Part shown: positions 41,013 through 50,513 of the stretch, one piece after another | How positions within the stretch are numbered: position 1 is the stretch's first letter | Layout: each line of letters begins with the position of its first letter | Source: Deltaproteobacteria bacterium | Lineage (GTDB): Bacteria; Lernaellota; Lernaellaia; JACKCT01 | NCBI GenBank assembly: GCA_027493875.1 | Contig: JAOSJX010000002.1 | Location: 154,202-218,201, forward strand | DNA length: 64,000 nt | Direction of reading: 5' to 3' | The notes under the pieces: model-generated | Told to the model about the DNA's origin: nothing | Database searches by the model: none | What the model saw: only the letters and a program-made list of their open reading frames with translations | Position numbers and translations under genes: made by a program

Positions 41013-42888
41013 GTGTTGCCGGCATTACCGGAAAAGGAATGGGTCCGTCCGGCGGCGGTTCTCGCCGCGGCCGCCGCGCTGTTTTCCGTCGCGATGTTTA
41101 TTCATCCGTCGGGTATCCGCAGCGACGACGACTTCCGCAACATGGACTGGCTCTCGACGCGCCTGTTCGACGCGCACCTCGCGCGCAGCGTCCGCGCGTT
41201 CGGTGAGTTTCCGCTCTGGTCGCCCTATTTCGGCGGCGGCTATCCGGTGTACCAACACCCGACGGACGGCTCCCTGACGCCGCTCGCCCTTCCCGTTCTC
41301 GCCTTCGGCGACGTCCCCGGCGTGAAGATCAATCTCTTCGCCCTTCTTTTTCTCGGGGCGTTCGGCGTTTACCTTTTGGCGCGCGATTCGTTGGAGCAGG
41401 ACGAAGCCGCCGCGCTGTTTTCGGCGCTCGCCTATCTTTGCGCCGGCTGGTTTCCGTCGATGATGCTCGTCGGCTTCTACAATCTCGCGCTCTACCAACT
41501 CATCCCGCTGATTCTCTATTTTCTGGTCCGTGCGTCGCGGGAATGGCGCTACGCGATTCCGGCGGGTTTGTTGACCGCCTGGTTCGCAATGCTCTCGACC
41601 TGGGGTCTCATCGCGCTGGCGATTTTCTCCGGGCTCGTCGCCGTGTCCCGAGCCGTTCGCGGCCCGATCGCGAAGCCGCGCTTCGACGTCAAGCCGCTTC
41701 TTGCTCTCGCCGTGATGGGTATCGTCGGCGTCGCCGTGGCGTTCTTTAAACTCTCCGCGGTCGGCGTCCTCTCATCAAACAGCGCCTACCCTCACCTCTA
41801 CGCCACGCACGTCATCCGTTACGAAGACCGCGGCACGTGGGAAGTTTTCTACCAGGGCTTCGGTCACTTCCTGCACGCCGCTCTCACGCATCTTCCCGTT
41901 CACGCCCGATACAACGAATGGGGCTGGCCGACCACCGCGGAGTATGCGTTTCTCGGCATCCCCTGGCTCGCCTTCGCGTTGTTTCTTGTTGCCGTTTTCG
42001 CGCTGAAACAGCGCGCCCTGACGTGGCTCGTTCCCGGCTTTATCGTCTTCGCCCTCTGTTTCGGGCCGCACTTTCCGATCGATCTGTACCGCCTCACCTT
42101 CGAGCCGATCGAATTTCTTTCGCGCATCGGCGACTTCTTCAAGTACTTCAACTTCTTCATTCTGCTCGTCGTCGTCTTGCTTTCGGGAAGCGGCCTGCGA
42201 TTTCTTCTGGATCGTTTTGAAAGCCCTCGCGCCAAACGCGTCGCCGCGGCCGTCGCTTTCGCATCGCTGATACCGTTCGCCGTCGCGCACGCGCGTCTTT
42301 TGTTCGAATTGTTCAAACGCGACGTGCCCGACCCGCCGCACGCGGAGGAGTTTTTCCAAGTCAAATGGCAAGAGACGAGCGACTTCGACAAACCCGGCAT
42401 CGACTACCGCGAACTGACCAGGCCCTTGGAGGCAACCGCTTACTATAATCTCAAACGCGGCGTCGGCGTCGTGGATTGGTACGCGGATCTGTACCTTCCC
42501 GAAGCGCCCGCACCGCGCCTGTTTTTGGACGATCCGACAACGCCCCGTGAGAACCCCGCGTATCGCGGCGAAATCTATTTTGAAAACGCCGACTCGGGCT
42601 CCGTCGAGCTTTTCGAGATACGCGCCAACACCATCCGCGCGCGCGTCCAAAACAACGCGCCCGCGCGTCTCATCGTCAATCAAAATTTCAACGAGTTTTG
42701 GAAGGCCGGCGAATACCGCGTCGAGCACTTCGAGGGCCTTCTGTCCCTCCCGATCGACGCACCCGGAACGCACGAAATCACGCTCCGGTTCGCGCCGACC
42801 CCGTTCTATCGGCGCCTGGCGTTCTCCGCGGGCGCGCTGATTTTTTTCGTTGGTCGTTTTCGTCGCGTCCGGACGAAAACGTCAATAA
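41013..42888 (+). CDS. YfhO-like polytopic membrane protein
   Basis: GTG at 41013, 5 bases after the preceding stop, follows AGGGG. About 625 residues with about 13 helices. FGEFPLWSPYFGGGYPVYQHP near residue 60 and the large C-terminal beta domain (RGEIYFENADSGSVELFEI, LIVNQNFNEFWKA) are like YfhO-family GT-C proteins involved in envelope glycosylation. One indel in the T7 run at 42841 hides the natural end; corrected, the last helix ends ASGRKRQ at TAA 42886-42888, overlapping the facing gene by 7 bases. Confidence 0.7.
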
Positions 42889-45800
42889 CGCGGCTTGCCG
42901 ACGCTCACGGGCGGCCCGGTCTCCGCGAAGATCGCGCGCGGGTTGTAGAGCGTCTCGCCGCGGAGAATCACCCGCGCCAGATCGTACACCTTCTCGCCGC
43001 CGCGCTCGCCTTCGAGGAAGAACACCAGCACGATGGTATCCACGGCCATCGGATTGCCGTTCGCGTAATCGACGGTATCGATGAACGGATATTGGATCGC
43101 CAATTGCGCCGGCGTAATTTTGAAATCGAGTTCGTGCCCGCGCACGGCCTTCTGCCCTTCGTCGAGCACGCTGCCCGGCATCATGATCGACCACGTCAGC
43201 GTCGCGTTCTCCACGTCGTCCGGCCAACGCAGCGGCACATGCACCGAATCCCCCGACGGTACGCGTGAATACGGCGGCAGTCCGATCTGCATGAACTCCG
43301 GATGATCCGGCGGAATCGCGAAGTGATAGAACGATCCGTCGCCCGTGCCCGGAATATCGCCCGTGGCGCCATCTTTCTCGACAATACCTTTCACTTTATA
43401 CACACCGGCCTGGTCCACGGGAATCGGCCGCAGGGGCGAGAAACCGCCGATCGGCGACGACGTGCCGGAAAGAGACTCCTCGGTGCCGTCCGGTTTGGTC
43501 ACCGTGAAGGTCACGTTCGCCGTCGTCGGCGGCATGACCGTACCGCCCAACATCATCTTCTCGCCGACAAGGTAGCTTTGCGATGTATCCATGCCGATGA
43601 ACAGCTTGTGATGGCGGCCGTTGTTCCACCGGATGTCATGGACGCCGGGCGCGGAGACGGAGTTGTTGAAGCTGCCCGGCGCGAGCGTCGAAATCGCGGC
43701 CGAGTAGATGTCGTAATAATTTTTCCCGGTCTCTTTGTCTTTCAACACGAGCCCGGCCATGATGCGGTACACGTCGCCCGGAAGGTCGCCGTTCTTTCCC
43801 GAGTTGATCTGGCCGCCGTACGGATTAGGCGCCACGATCCAACAGGGTCCCATGAAGGATCCGGCAAACGCCAACGACATCACGGGGAATCCCGGCCGGA
43901 TCACCGACAGGTAGGTGTAGGCCTCGATATCGTTTTGCACCGGAAACGACCACGGTGAAATGCCGCGTTTATTCGACCACAGGATCGGAAGATGATCCGC
44001 GTGGTCTTCCGAAATACGGTAATAGCCGAAATTATCCTCCGACCACTTAAAAGCGTCCGGCAGGAAGATCGGCTTGCGTTTCCGCGGCGTGATCGGGAAA
44101 TCGTATCTCTGGTTGTCGGGATTGTACGAACGGACGAGGCGGCGCGCCAATTCCTTTGTTTTCGCCTCCATCGAGAGCACGATGCCGACAACGCTTTCAA
44201 ACGGATACGTCGTGGCAATATTCAGCGTGTCCCCCGAGTGGTATGGGAAGATATAGTCAAATTGGCAATAGGTTTCCGGTTCGAAAGTCGACGATCCGCC
44301 TTCGGTGTTCGTCTCGTATCGCGCTCGGCCGCCGTAATGCGGCTCGCTCGTGTTGACGCTCGGCGGCGAGATGTACGTTCGTCCGCCGTGAAGCGCAACG
44401 TCGGACTCATAGGGCGATATCACACCCGCGGAGGTCTGAGCCCCGTACCAAAGCCGACCCCGGCCATCGATGTAGCGCGTTGTGAGCAATGACCGGTACT
44501 CGCCCGGTTCGTCAAAAAGCATCGGCGGCTTGCCGTGCGCCATGAAGTGCCCGAACCGGTTCGCGCGCCCGCTAAACACTTCCGTGCGCGCCCGGTCCGG
44601 ATCGGAGTTGGGATAGAACGTGATCTCGATTTGCGTCTCGGCGGGAACCGCCGGGTTGACGCTCGCCGAGGCCGGATAACGCGACCCCACGAAATAATTG
44701 GTCCCCGGCTTCACGGGGGTCGAAAAGGTCAACGGATACGCCACCGTAAAGCGGTACGTTCCGCCACCTTCATACTCCCGTCCGAAATAGTCAGTACATT
44801 TTCTCCCGGTGAGTTGCAGTTCGTATTCGCCGGTGCCCGTCAGATCGACGGCAAAGCCGCCGTCTTCGAGCACCGGTCCGCCGTTGTCGTGGCTTCGGAA
44901 CCCCTTCTCGCCGAGGTCGACAACGCGCCCGTCGGGATTCGTGAGCGTCGCGCGCGCGCGGCCGGTCTCGAAATTCATATAGTTCATGACGATCGACGGA
45001 ATGGTCGCTTCACCGATGAACAAGTCGGCCAGCGCCATTTCCGGAAACAGCGTCGGCACCCCCGGATTGATCTTGTACGTGTTGGGAAAAAGCCGGAACG
45101 GCGTCGGGAAGCGAACGCGGTTCAGCATCCCCGATATCCCCTCGTCTTCCTCCGGCAGAATGCCCGATTGGCCGTACGCCTCGATGTCGTGAAAAATCGT
45201 CCACGGCATGCGCGGCGGCGCCGGACGTCCGATGACGACTTCGGGGAAGCACCTGCGCGTAATGCATGAATTCGATCGGCTCAAGATTTTGATCGCGGAA
45301 CGTCGCCGCGATTTTCGCGCCGGGATAGCCCGCGCGGTCGCCGTTGTAATCGAGCCACTGTCCGAGCTGATAGCCGAGGTGCCCGACGTCGACCCAGGTT
45401 TCCGTATCCTTGAAATGCACGAACAAATTCACGTGCGGCCGGTAATATCCGTCCGGGAGGTCGTCCGGAATCTCCACGTTCCATGTTCCCTTCAAACGAA
45501 GCCAGCGCTTCGCCCTCGCCGGAAAAAATCACAACGTCCTCAAACGGGCTGCCGCGCCGGTTGCCGAACGCCGTCACCGGCATCGTTCCTTCGTAGTAGG
45601 AAAGCGGAATGCCCGCGGCCGTGAAATGCGACGAAACGCTCGTCGCCGTCATGCCGGTGATGACGCCGTCGGCGCCGTAGACCGGCTCGCCGACCACGAC
45701 CGCGGCGATCTGGTCGATCCATTGAAGGAACGGACGCAGTCGCCGCGTGTCGGCGACAACGTCGAAATCCGCGCTCCACGATCCGCCCTGCACGGCGGAG

Positions 45801-45976
45801 AGGCCGTGAACCGTCACGTCGGCTTCCCAAGGGTAAAACGAAACGTCCACGCCGAGAGGAAACGTCGTCTGAAATTCCTGCGATCCGGCTTCTTCGAGGC
45901 AAGCCGACACGCCGACGGCAACCGCCACCGCCAGGAGCAGCGTCGCCATGGAGCGACCGGCGGGGAAGCATTTCAC
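42882..45976 (-). CDS. Large exported protein of unknown family, module B, frameshifted
   Basis: About 1031 residues, paralogue of the protein at 36072-38964. It also begins with GTG overlapping the cytochrome stop as GTGA (45976-45973). Signal peptide with a lipobox-like end (VAVAVGVSACLEE). Conserved blocks match the other copy in order: GEYRSLLTTRYIDGRGRLW then YGAQTSAGV, AYTYLSVIRPGFPVM, NSGKNGDLPGDVYRIMAG, TGKNYYDIYSAA, HKLFIGMDTSQSYLVGEKMM. Frame changes near 45490 and 45255. The N-terminal 130 residues diverge most. Unknown function; partner of the triheme cytochrome by coupling. Confidence 0.75.
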
Positions 45977-47047
45977 CAAGAGATCTCCAGTTTCCGGTCG
46001 TGCGGAAACATTTCCTGAAACTTTTCCAAGTCTTGCGGAACTGCGCCCACAAAGTCCGTGAGCCGTCTTACCTCATCGTAACTGATCAACGATGGCGCCT
46101 TCAAACGCATGCGTTCGACCATTTCGGCGTCGGTTTCTTCGAAGGTGCGGGGACGAACGAGAATGTCCAGGCTGTGGCATACGCCGCAACGCATTTCAAA
46201 CGAAATTTTCGTCTCCCGTCGTTCGCGTTCCGGCGTCCCTTCCGGTGGGGGCTCGACGGCGAGATTCTCCCTCAAATATCGATTGATCTGCCGTTTCCAT
46301 TCGGTGCGAAACGCATACACCTGACGCCGCGAAACACGTTCGACGATCTGTTCCCACTCCACGGCGGTGTATTTCGCCCGGCGCAACTCGCGGTCGTCAT
46401 GACACCGCAGGCACTTCGCGCGATAAAGCCACTTGTCCGAATATGAGGCCCGATTCACTAGGAAATTGGAAATGCGTTCGACGTCTTCGTCCGAAAGCTT
46501 CGCCCCTCCAAGTCCCGCATCCGTTCGACGGTGATACGCCACTGTTCCGGCGATTTCGTAAATTGAAACGGCCGATTAGGACTATGGCATCGGGAGCACT
46601 TGCTCTGCTGAAGGAGCATCGTCGGTGTCGGAAGCGGATTGCCGAAGCTCCAAACCGACACGGCCGTAAACCCGAGAAAGACGGCGCCCGACAGCAGGCC
46701 GACCAGGATCACCGGGACGCGGATCACCCACCGGCGCCAGCGACGCGGCGCCGCGGGGACGCTCGCCCGCCACTTTAGGCCGCGCGGCGCCGAGGAGGCG
46801 CCGCGTCGGGAAAAAGCCCAGCAGAAACAAGAAGGGCAACTGCGCAAAAACCACTTTTCCAGAATTTTTCGGAAAGCCCGAAATAGAGGTCGTAGTAAGT
46901 GAACCACGGCAGCGCGGCGCGGCAGGTCGTCAGCGCGAGGTGATAGGCGAACGGGAGAAAGAAATACCACGTCGCCGCACCGGCCAGGGCCGCGGCGGCA
47001 ATGGTCACAAGAAGGGGGTACCGGACCGTTGTGGAGGGACTATCCAC
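45973..47047 (-). CDS. Membrane-anchored triheme cytochrome c, module B, frameshifted
   Basis: About 358 residues from GTG at 47047. N-terminal helices (LLVTIAAAALAGAATWYFFL, VFAQLPFLFLLGFF, VPVILVGLLSGAVFLGFTAVSVW) in three frames with breaks near 46860, 46790 and 46520. Three haem sites CSRCH, CLRCH and CGVCH match the spacing of module A, and the end EKFQEMFPHDRK parallels FDRVFPHDRP. It is shorter than module A by about 90 residues in the membrane part. The haloperoxidase gene lies 70 bases upstream on the same strand. Confidence 0.78.
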
Positions 47048-47117
47048 GTCGCGAGTATAAGCGACGCGTCCCCCGAAAAAAAGGCGGGCGTTATCGCGCG
47101 ATTCCTGAATTCGGCGA

Positions 47118-48748
47118 CTATTCGCCGTTCCAGTAGGATTGCGCCGTTTCGAACACGAGAGCGCCGACGCTCTCGCCGACCGCCTGCCCGTTCAGGTCCG
47201 CATCCTGAAAATGCACGCCGCCGTAGCGCCGCGACATGCCGTTCTCCCGGCGGACATCGGAGAAGGTCTCCCAGATCAACTCGACGGGATAGCCCGGGTA
47301 GTGCTCGAATCCGATGTCCCCGACGCCGAAGATGTGCTGTCCGATCAGATCGTCGAGACCGTCCCGGTTAAGGTCGAATCCCGGAAGATAGGTTTCTCCA
47401 TCGTAAAACCGGTCGCTTCCGGTAAAGCGGCGCATGATTTCGGCCCAGGCGGCGCCGAATCCGCTGTGGCCGGATGGGTATCCCGGAAACGCGGGCGACA
47501 CGAAATCCAGCGGCTGGTAAGGCGTCCAGGCGCTTCCGTCCATTTCCTTCTTGTTACGGTCCGGTCCCGCCCAGCAGATGACGGTCTCGTCCTCGTAGAG
47601 ATTGCGTATCGCGGAGACCGGGCGCATCGTAGTCGTAGGCGCGTTTGGCGTCCCAAACCGCGATGCTGGTATCGAACAGCGCGGCCGACAGCGCGAAAAG
47701 CATTTTGACGTCGTCGTCGAGGGTGTGGCGGTCGCGCAGGGCGACGCCGTGCGCGAGGGCGAGGAGGTGACCGCCGTGCGTTTCGCGGTCGGGTCCGTCG
47801 GCCCAGTAAAACGAAATCGCTTTTTCGCGGTCGGAGAGGTTTCGGCGATCTCGACGATTTCGGCGACCTGCTCCCGATAGGCCTCGTCGTTGGTCATCGT
47901 GCGTCCGAGGCCGTCGGTGTAGGGCGCGTCCGATCCGAACTGCGGCGGCGCCGCGGGCCGAAACTGATCGCCCGAGGCGAGCGCGAACGGCGTGACGGCG
48001 CCCCAATGCGGCGTGACGAAGTTCTGATCCTCGTAGCTGTCCTCGTCGTTCTGATTGACGGTCGGAAAGCCATATTCGTCGCGGACGTCGCCGGTGGGGA
48101 CGCGAAGCGGCTGCCAGCGGTTCGGATCGAAATTTTCGTCGCCGGGACAGCGGCCCGACTCGGGATCGGGGGAGTTTTTCGCCTCGTAATACGACGGATA
48201 TTTATCGGAAATCACCTGGCGGTAGTTGTCCTCCTGACCGGAGAGATCGCCGTGGCGGAATTCGAGGACGGCCCGCGCGGCGAGATTGCCCACGCCCGCG
48301 GGCGTGGCCGGATCGTCATTGGACGGATCGAGGGTGTAGCCGAGATACTCGAGTGCGCGCGCGAACGCCCCGGTATCGAACTCGTAGTCGTCCAACTGGT
48401 CCTTCGCCGCGGCGTAGGCCGCGTAGGAGACGGCGGCGCGTTTGTTTTCGTCGGTTCGCTCTTCCTCCGGCCGGCGCAACGTTGCGCCGGTGTGGACGCC
48501 GAGGGCTTTGGCGTCGTAGGCCGCCCAGGCGTCGTACATCGCGACGTGGACGACGTACAAGGTGCGCATCACGACCGTGGGGGCGAAACGGCGTGCGGCG
48601 AAGGCGCTTCAGTGACGACGTCATTCCACAGCAGAACGACGGAGGGTTCGTAGGCGTCGCCCGACGAGCCGCCGGACGAACTGAGACAAGCCGAGCCGAT
48701 CACCGCGAAAAGCGCAACGCATAATGTCCCGACGAGGAGACGTTTCAT
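47118..48748 (-). CDS. Vanadium-dependent haloperoxidase/PAP2-family lipoprotein, frameshifted
   Basis: The leader MKRLLVGTLCVALFAVIGSAC is a lipobox signal. Then VVLLWNDVVTEA, and after a frame change near 48600 VVMRTLYVVHVAMYDAWAAYDAK, the opening of vanadium haloperoxidases. Further: FYWADGPDRETHGGHL, SIAVWDAKRAYDY, VSAIRNLYEDE, and the vanadate site FPGYPSGHSGFGAAWAEIM followed by SRRYGGVHFQDAD (second His region). Breaks near 48600, 47845 and 47625. It may oxidise halides with H2O2 outside the cell, or act as a phosphatase; it is upstream of cytochrome module B and probably co-transcribed. Confidence 0.8.
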
Positions 48749-48800
48749 GGACCGCCGGCTCCTTTTTGCCCCTTGTTAAAACGAACCGAAAGCATATTGC

Positions 48801-48831
48801 TTGACACCCGTTCGTTCAAGCGGCTTATAAC
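48801..48831 (+). promoter_or_regulatory. Candidate sigma-70-like promoter for tag
   Basis: A perfect TTGACA at 48801 and TATAAC at 48826 lie 19 bases apart, 24 bases before the ATG at 48855. Spacing is slightly long. Confidence 0.45.
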
Positions 48832-48854
48832 ATCGCTTTATCAAGGGAATTTCC

Positions 48855-49466
48855 ATGACGAAGGCCATGAAGAAGACGGTTGAACCGGTTCGCTGCGCGT
48901 GGCCGGGCTCGGAGCTGATGGCGCGCTATCACGACGAGGAATGGGGCGTCCCGTCCCGCGACGACCGGCACCTTTTTCGAACACCTCGTTCTCGGCGGGG
49001 CGCAGGCCGGTCTGGCCTGGGACACGATTCTTCGAAAACAGGACAACTACCGCCGCGCCTTTCAGCACCTCGACGCCGCCAAGGTCGCGCGTTTCAACAA
49101 ACGCAAGGTCGAATCGCTCCTGAACGATCCGGGCATCGTGCGGAACCGGCAAAAAGGTCACGTCGGCGATTTCCAACGCGCGGGCCGTTCTGGCAGTGTG
49201 CGAAGAGTTCCGGAACCTTCGCGGACTATCTTTGGGGCTTCGTCGGCGGCAAGCCGATCGTCAACCGCTGGAAAACGCTCTCTCAACTTCCGGCGAGCAC
49301 CCCGAAATCCGAAGAAATCAGCCGCGACATGAAGGCGCGCGGCTTTAAATTCGTCGGACCGACCATCGTCTACGCCTTTATGCAGTCCGTGGGGATGGTC
49401 AACGACCACACCGTCAAATGCTTCCGGCACGCGGAACTGACCGGCGCGAAAAGGAGAGCGCGATGA
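48855..49466 (+). CDS. tag: DNA-3-methyladenine glycosylase I, frameshifted
   Basis: About 203 residues after AGGGAA. RCAWPGSELMARYHDEEWGVPSRDD is the Tag N-terminus with the zinc Cys and the catalytic-region Glu. In a second frame HLVLGGAQAGLAWDTILRKQDNYRRAFQ continues the helix-hairpin-helix fold, and back in the first frame FADYLWGFVGGKPIVN, MKARGFKFVGPTIVYAFMQSVGMVNDHT. Compensating indels near 48977 and 49195. Removes 3-methyladenine from DNA. The stop overlaps the next start as ATGA. Confidence 0.88.
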   Translation: MTKAMKKTVEPVRCAWPGSELMARYHDEEWGVPSRDDRHLFRTPRSRRGAGRSGLGHDSSKTGQLPPRLSAPRRRQGRAFQQTQGRIAPERSGHRAEPAKRSRRRFPTRGPFWQCAKSSGTFADYLWGFVGGKPIVNRWKTLSQLPASTPKSEEISRDMKARGFKFVGPTIVYAFMQSVGMVNDHTVKCFRHAELTGAKRRAR

Positions 49467-50026
49467 AACGTGTGGCGATCGTCAGCTTGCTCGGCGGCGT
49501 GATCGGAATGATCTGGGGATTTCTTTGGTGGACCGTCCTACCTTTTTCGAATTACTCCTTCCACGAACTGAAAGACGAGGTTGAGGTCGCCGACGTGTTG
49601 ACACGAAACGCACCTGAAACCGGCACCTATTACTTTCCATTTGTCGATCCAAGCACGGAAGACCAGGCGCGAATGGAGCGCCATCGGCAAGGGCCGCTCG
49701 GCCACATTTTTATTCGCCACAAAGGGGCCGAGCCGATGGCGGGTTCGGTGTTCCTGTTCGGATTTCTCCACCTCGTCGCGTCGTCTTTTCTTGTGGCGCT
49801 TTTGCTGCACATGGCGGCGCCGTCCCTCGCGTCTTTCGGTATCCGGTGGGGCTTCGCCGTCCTGATCGGCGTTTTTGGTGCGGTCTATCACGACCTCGTT
49901 TACCCGATTTGGTTTTATCATCCGTGGAACTACTGGCTTATCGGCGCGGTGGACCACGTCCTCACCTGGACGCTCATCGGCGCCGTCGCGGCGAAATTAA
50001 TAACGCCGGAAACGGCGAAGGTTTAG
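49463..50026 (+). CDS. Small integral membrane protein of unknown function
   Basis: 187 residues, intact. The ATG overlaps the tag stop (ATGA). Four membrane helices: IVSLLGGVIGMIWGFLWW, SVFLFGFLHLVASSFLVALLLHMA, WGFAVLIGVFGAVYHDLVYPIWF and HVLTWTLIGAVAAKLI, with a periplasmic-looking loop of about 65 residues after the first. The repeated His/Trp/Tyr cluster (YHDLVYPIWFYHPWNYW) is conspicuous. No family recognised. Operon with tag and msrA, so an association with damage repair is possible. Confidence 0.7.
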   Translation: MKRVAIVSLLGGVIGMIWGFLWWTVLPFSNYSFHELKDEVEVADVLTRNAPETGTYYFPFVDPSTEDQARMERHRQGPLGHIFIRHKGAEPMAGSVFLFGFLHLVASSFLVALLLHMAAPSLASFGIRWGFAVLIGVFGAVYHDLVYPIWFYHPWNYWLIGAVDHVLTWTLIGAVAAKLITPETAKV

Positions 50027-50036
50027 AGGGAAACGC

Positions 50037-50507
50037 ATGGCGAAAGAAGCAATGTTCGGCGCGGGGTGTTTCTGGGGCGTGGAGGAAAGCTTCCGCCATA
50101 TCGACGGCGTGATCGACACCGCGGTCGGTTACGCCGGCGGATCGACCGAGCATCCGTCCTACGAAGACGTCTGCACCGGTACGACCGGCCACGCGGAAGT
50201 CGTTCACGTCAAATTCGACCCGGAACGCGTGAGCTATCGGCAACTTCTCGACACGTTTTTCGAAATCCACGATCCCACGACGCCCAACCGCCAGGGACCG
50301 GACGTCGGAACGCAGTACCGCTCCGCCGTTTTCTTTTACGAAGACGAACAGGAAGCCGCCGCGCGCGAAACGATGCGTCGCTTGGACGCCTCAGGCGCCT
50401 TCGGCCGCCCCCTCGTCACGCAAATCGTGCCCGCCGCTCCCTTCTGGCGCGCCGAGGAATACCACCAGCGCTACTTCGAAAAAAACGGCATCACGCACTG
50501 CGGCTGA
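50037..50507 (+). CDS. msrA: Peptide methionine (S)-S-oxide reductase
   Basis: 156 residues, family length. FGAGCFWGVEESF carries the catalytic Cys; VGYAGGSTEHPSYEDVCTGTTGHAEVV and FFEIHDPTTPNRQGPDVGTQYRSAVF are diagnostic. ATG at 50037 lies 10 bases after the preceding stop. Reduces methionine-S-sulfoxide; complements the MsrB at 32769. Cytosolic, no signal peptide. Confidence 0.96.
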   Translation: MAKEAMFGAGCFWGVEESFRHIDGVIDTAVGYAGGSTEHPSYEDVCTGTTGHAEVVHVKFDPERVSYRQLLDTFFEIHDPTTPNRQGPDVGTQYRSAVFFYEDEQEAAARETMRRLDASGAFGRPLVTQIVPAAPFWRAEEYHQRYFEKNGITHCG

Positions 50508-50513
50508 AACGAT

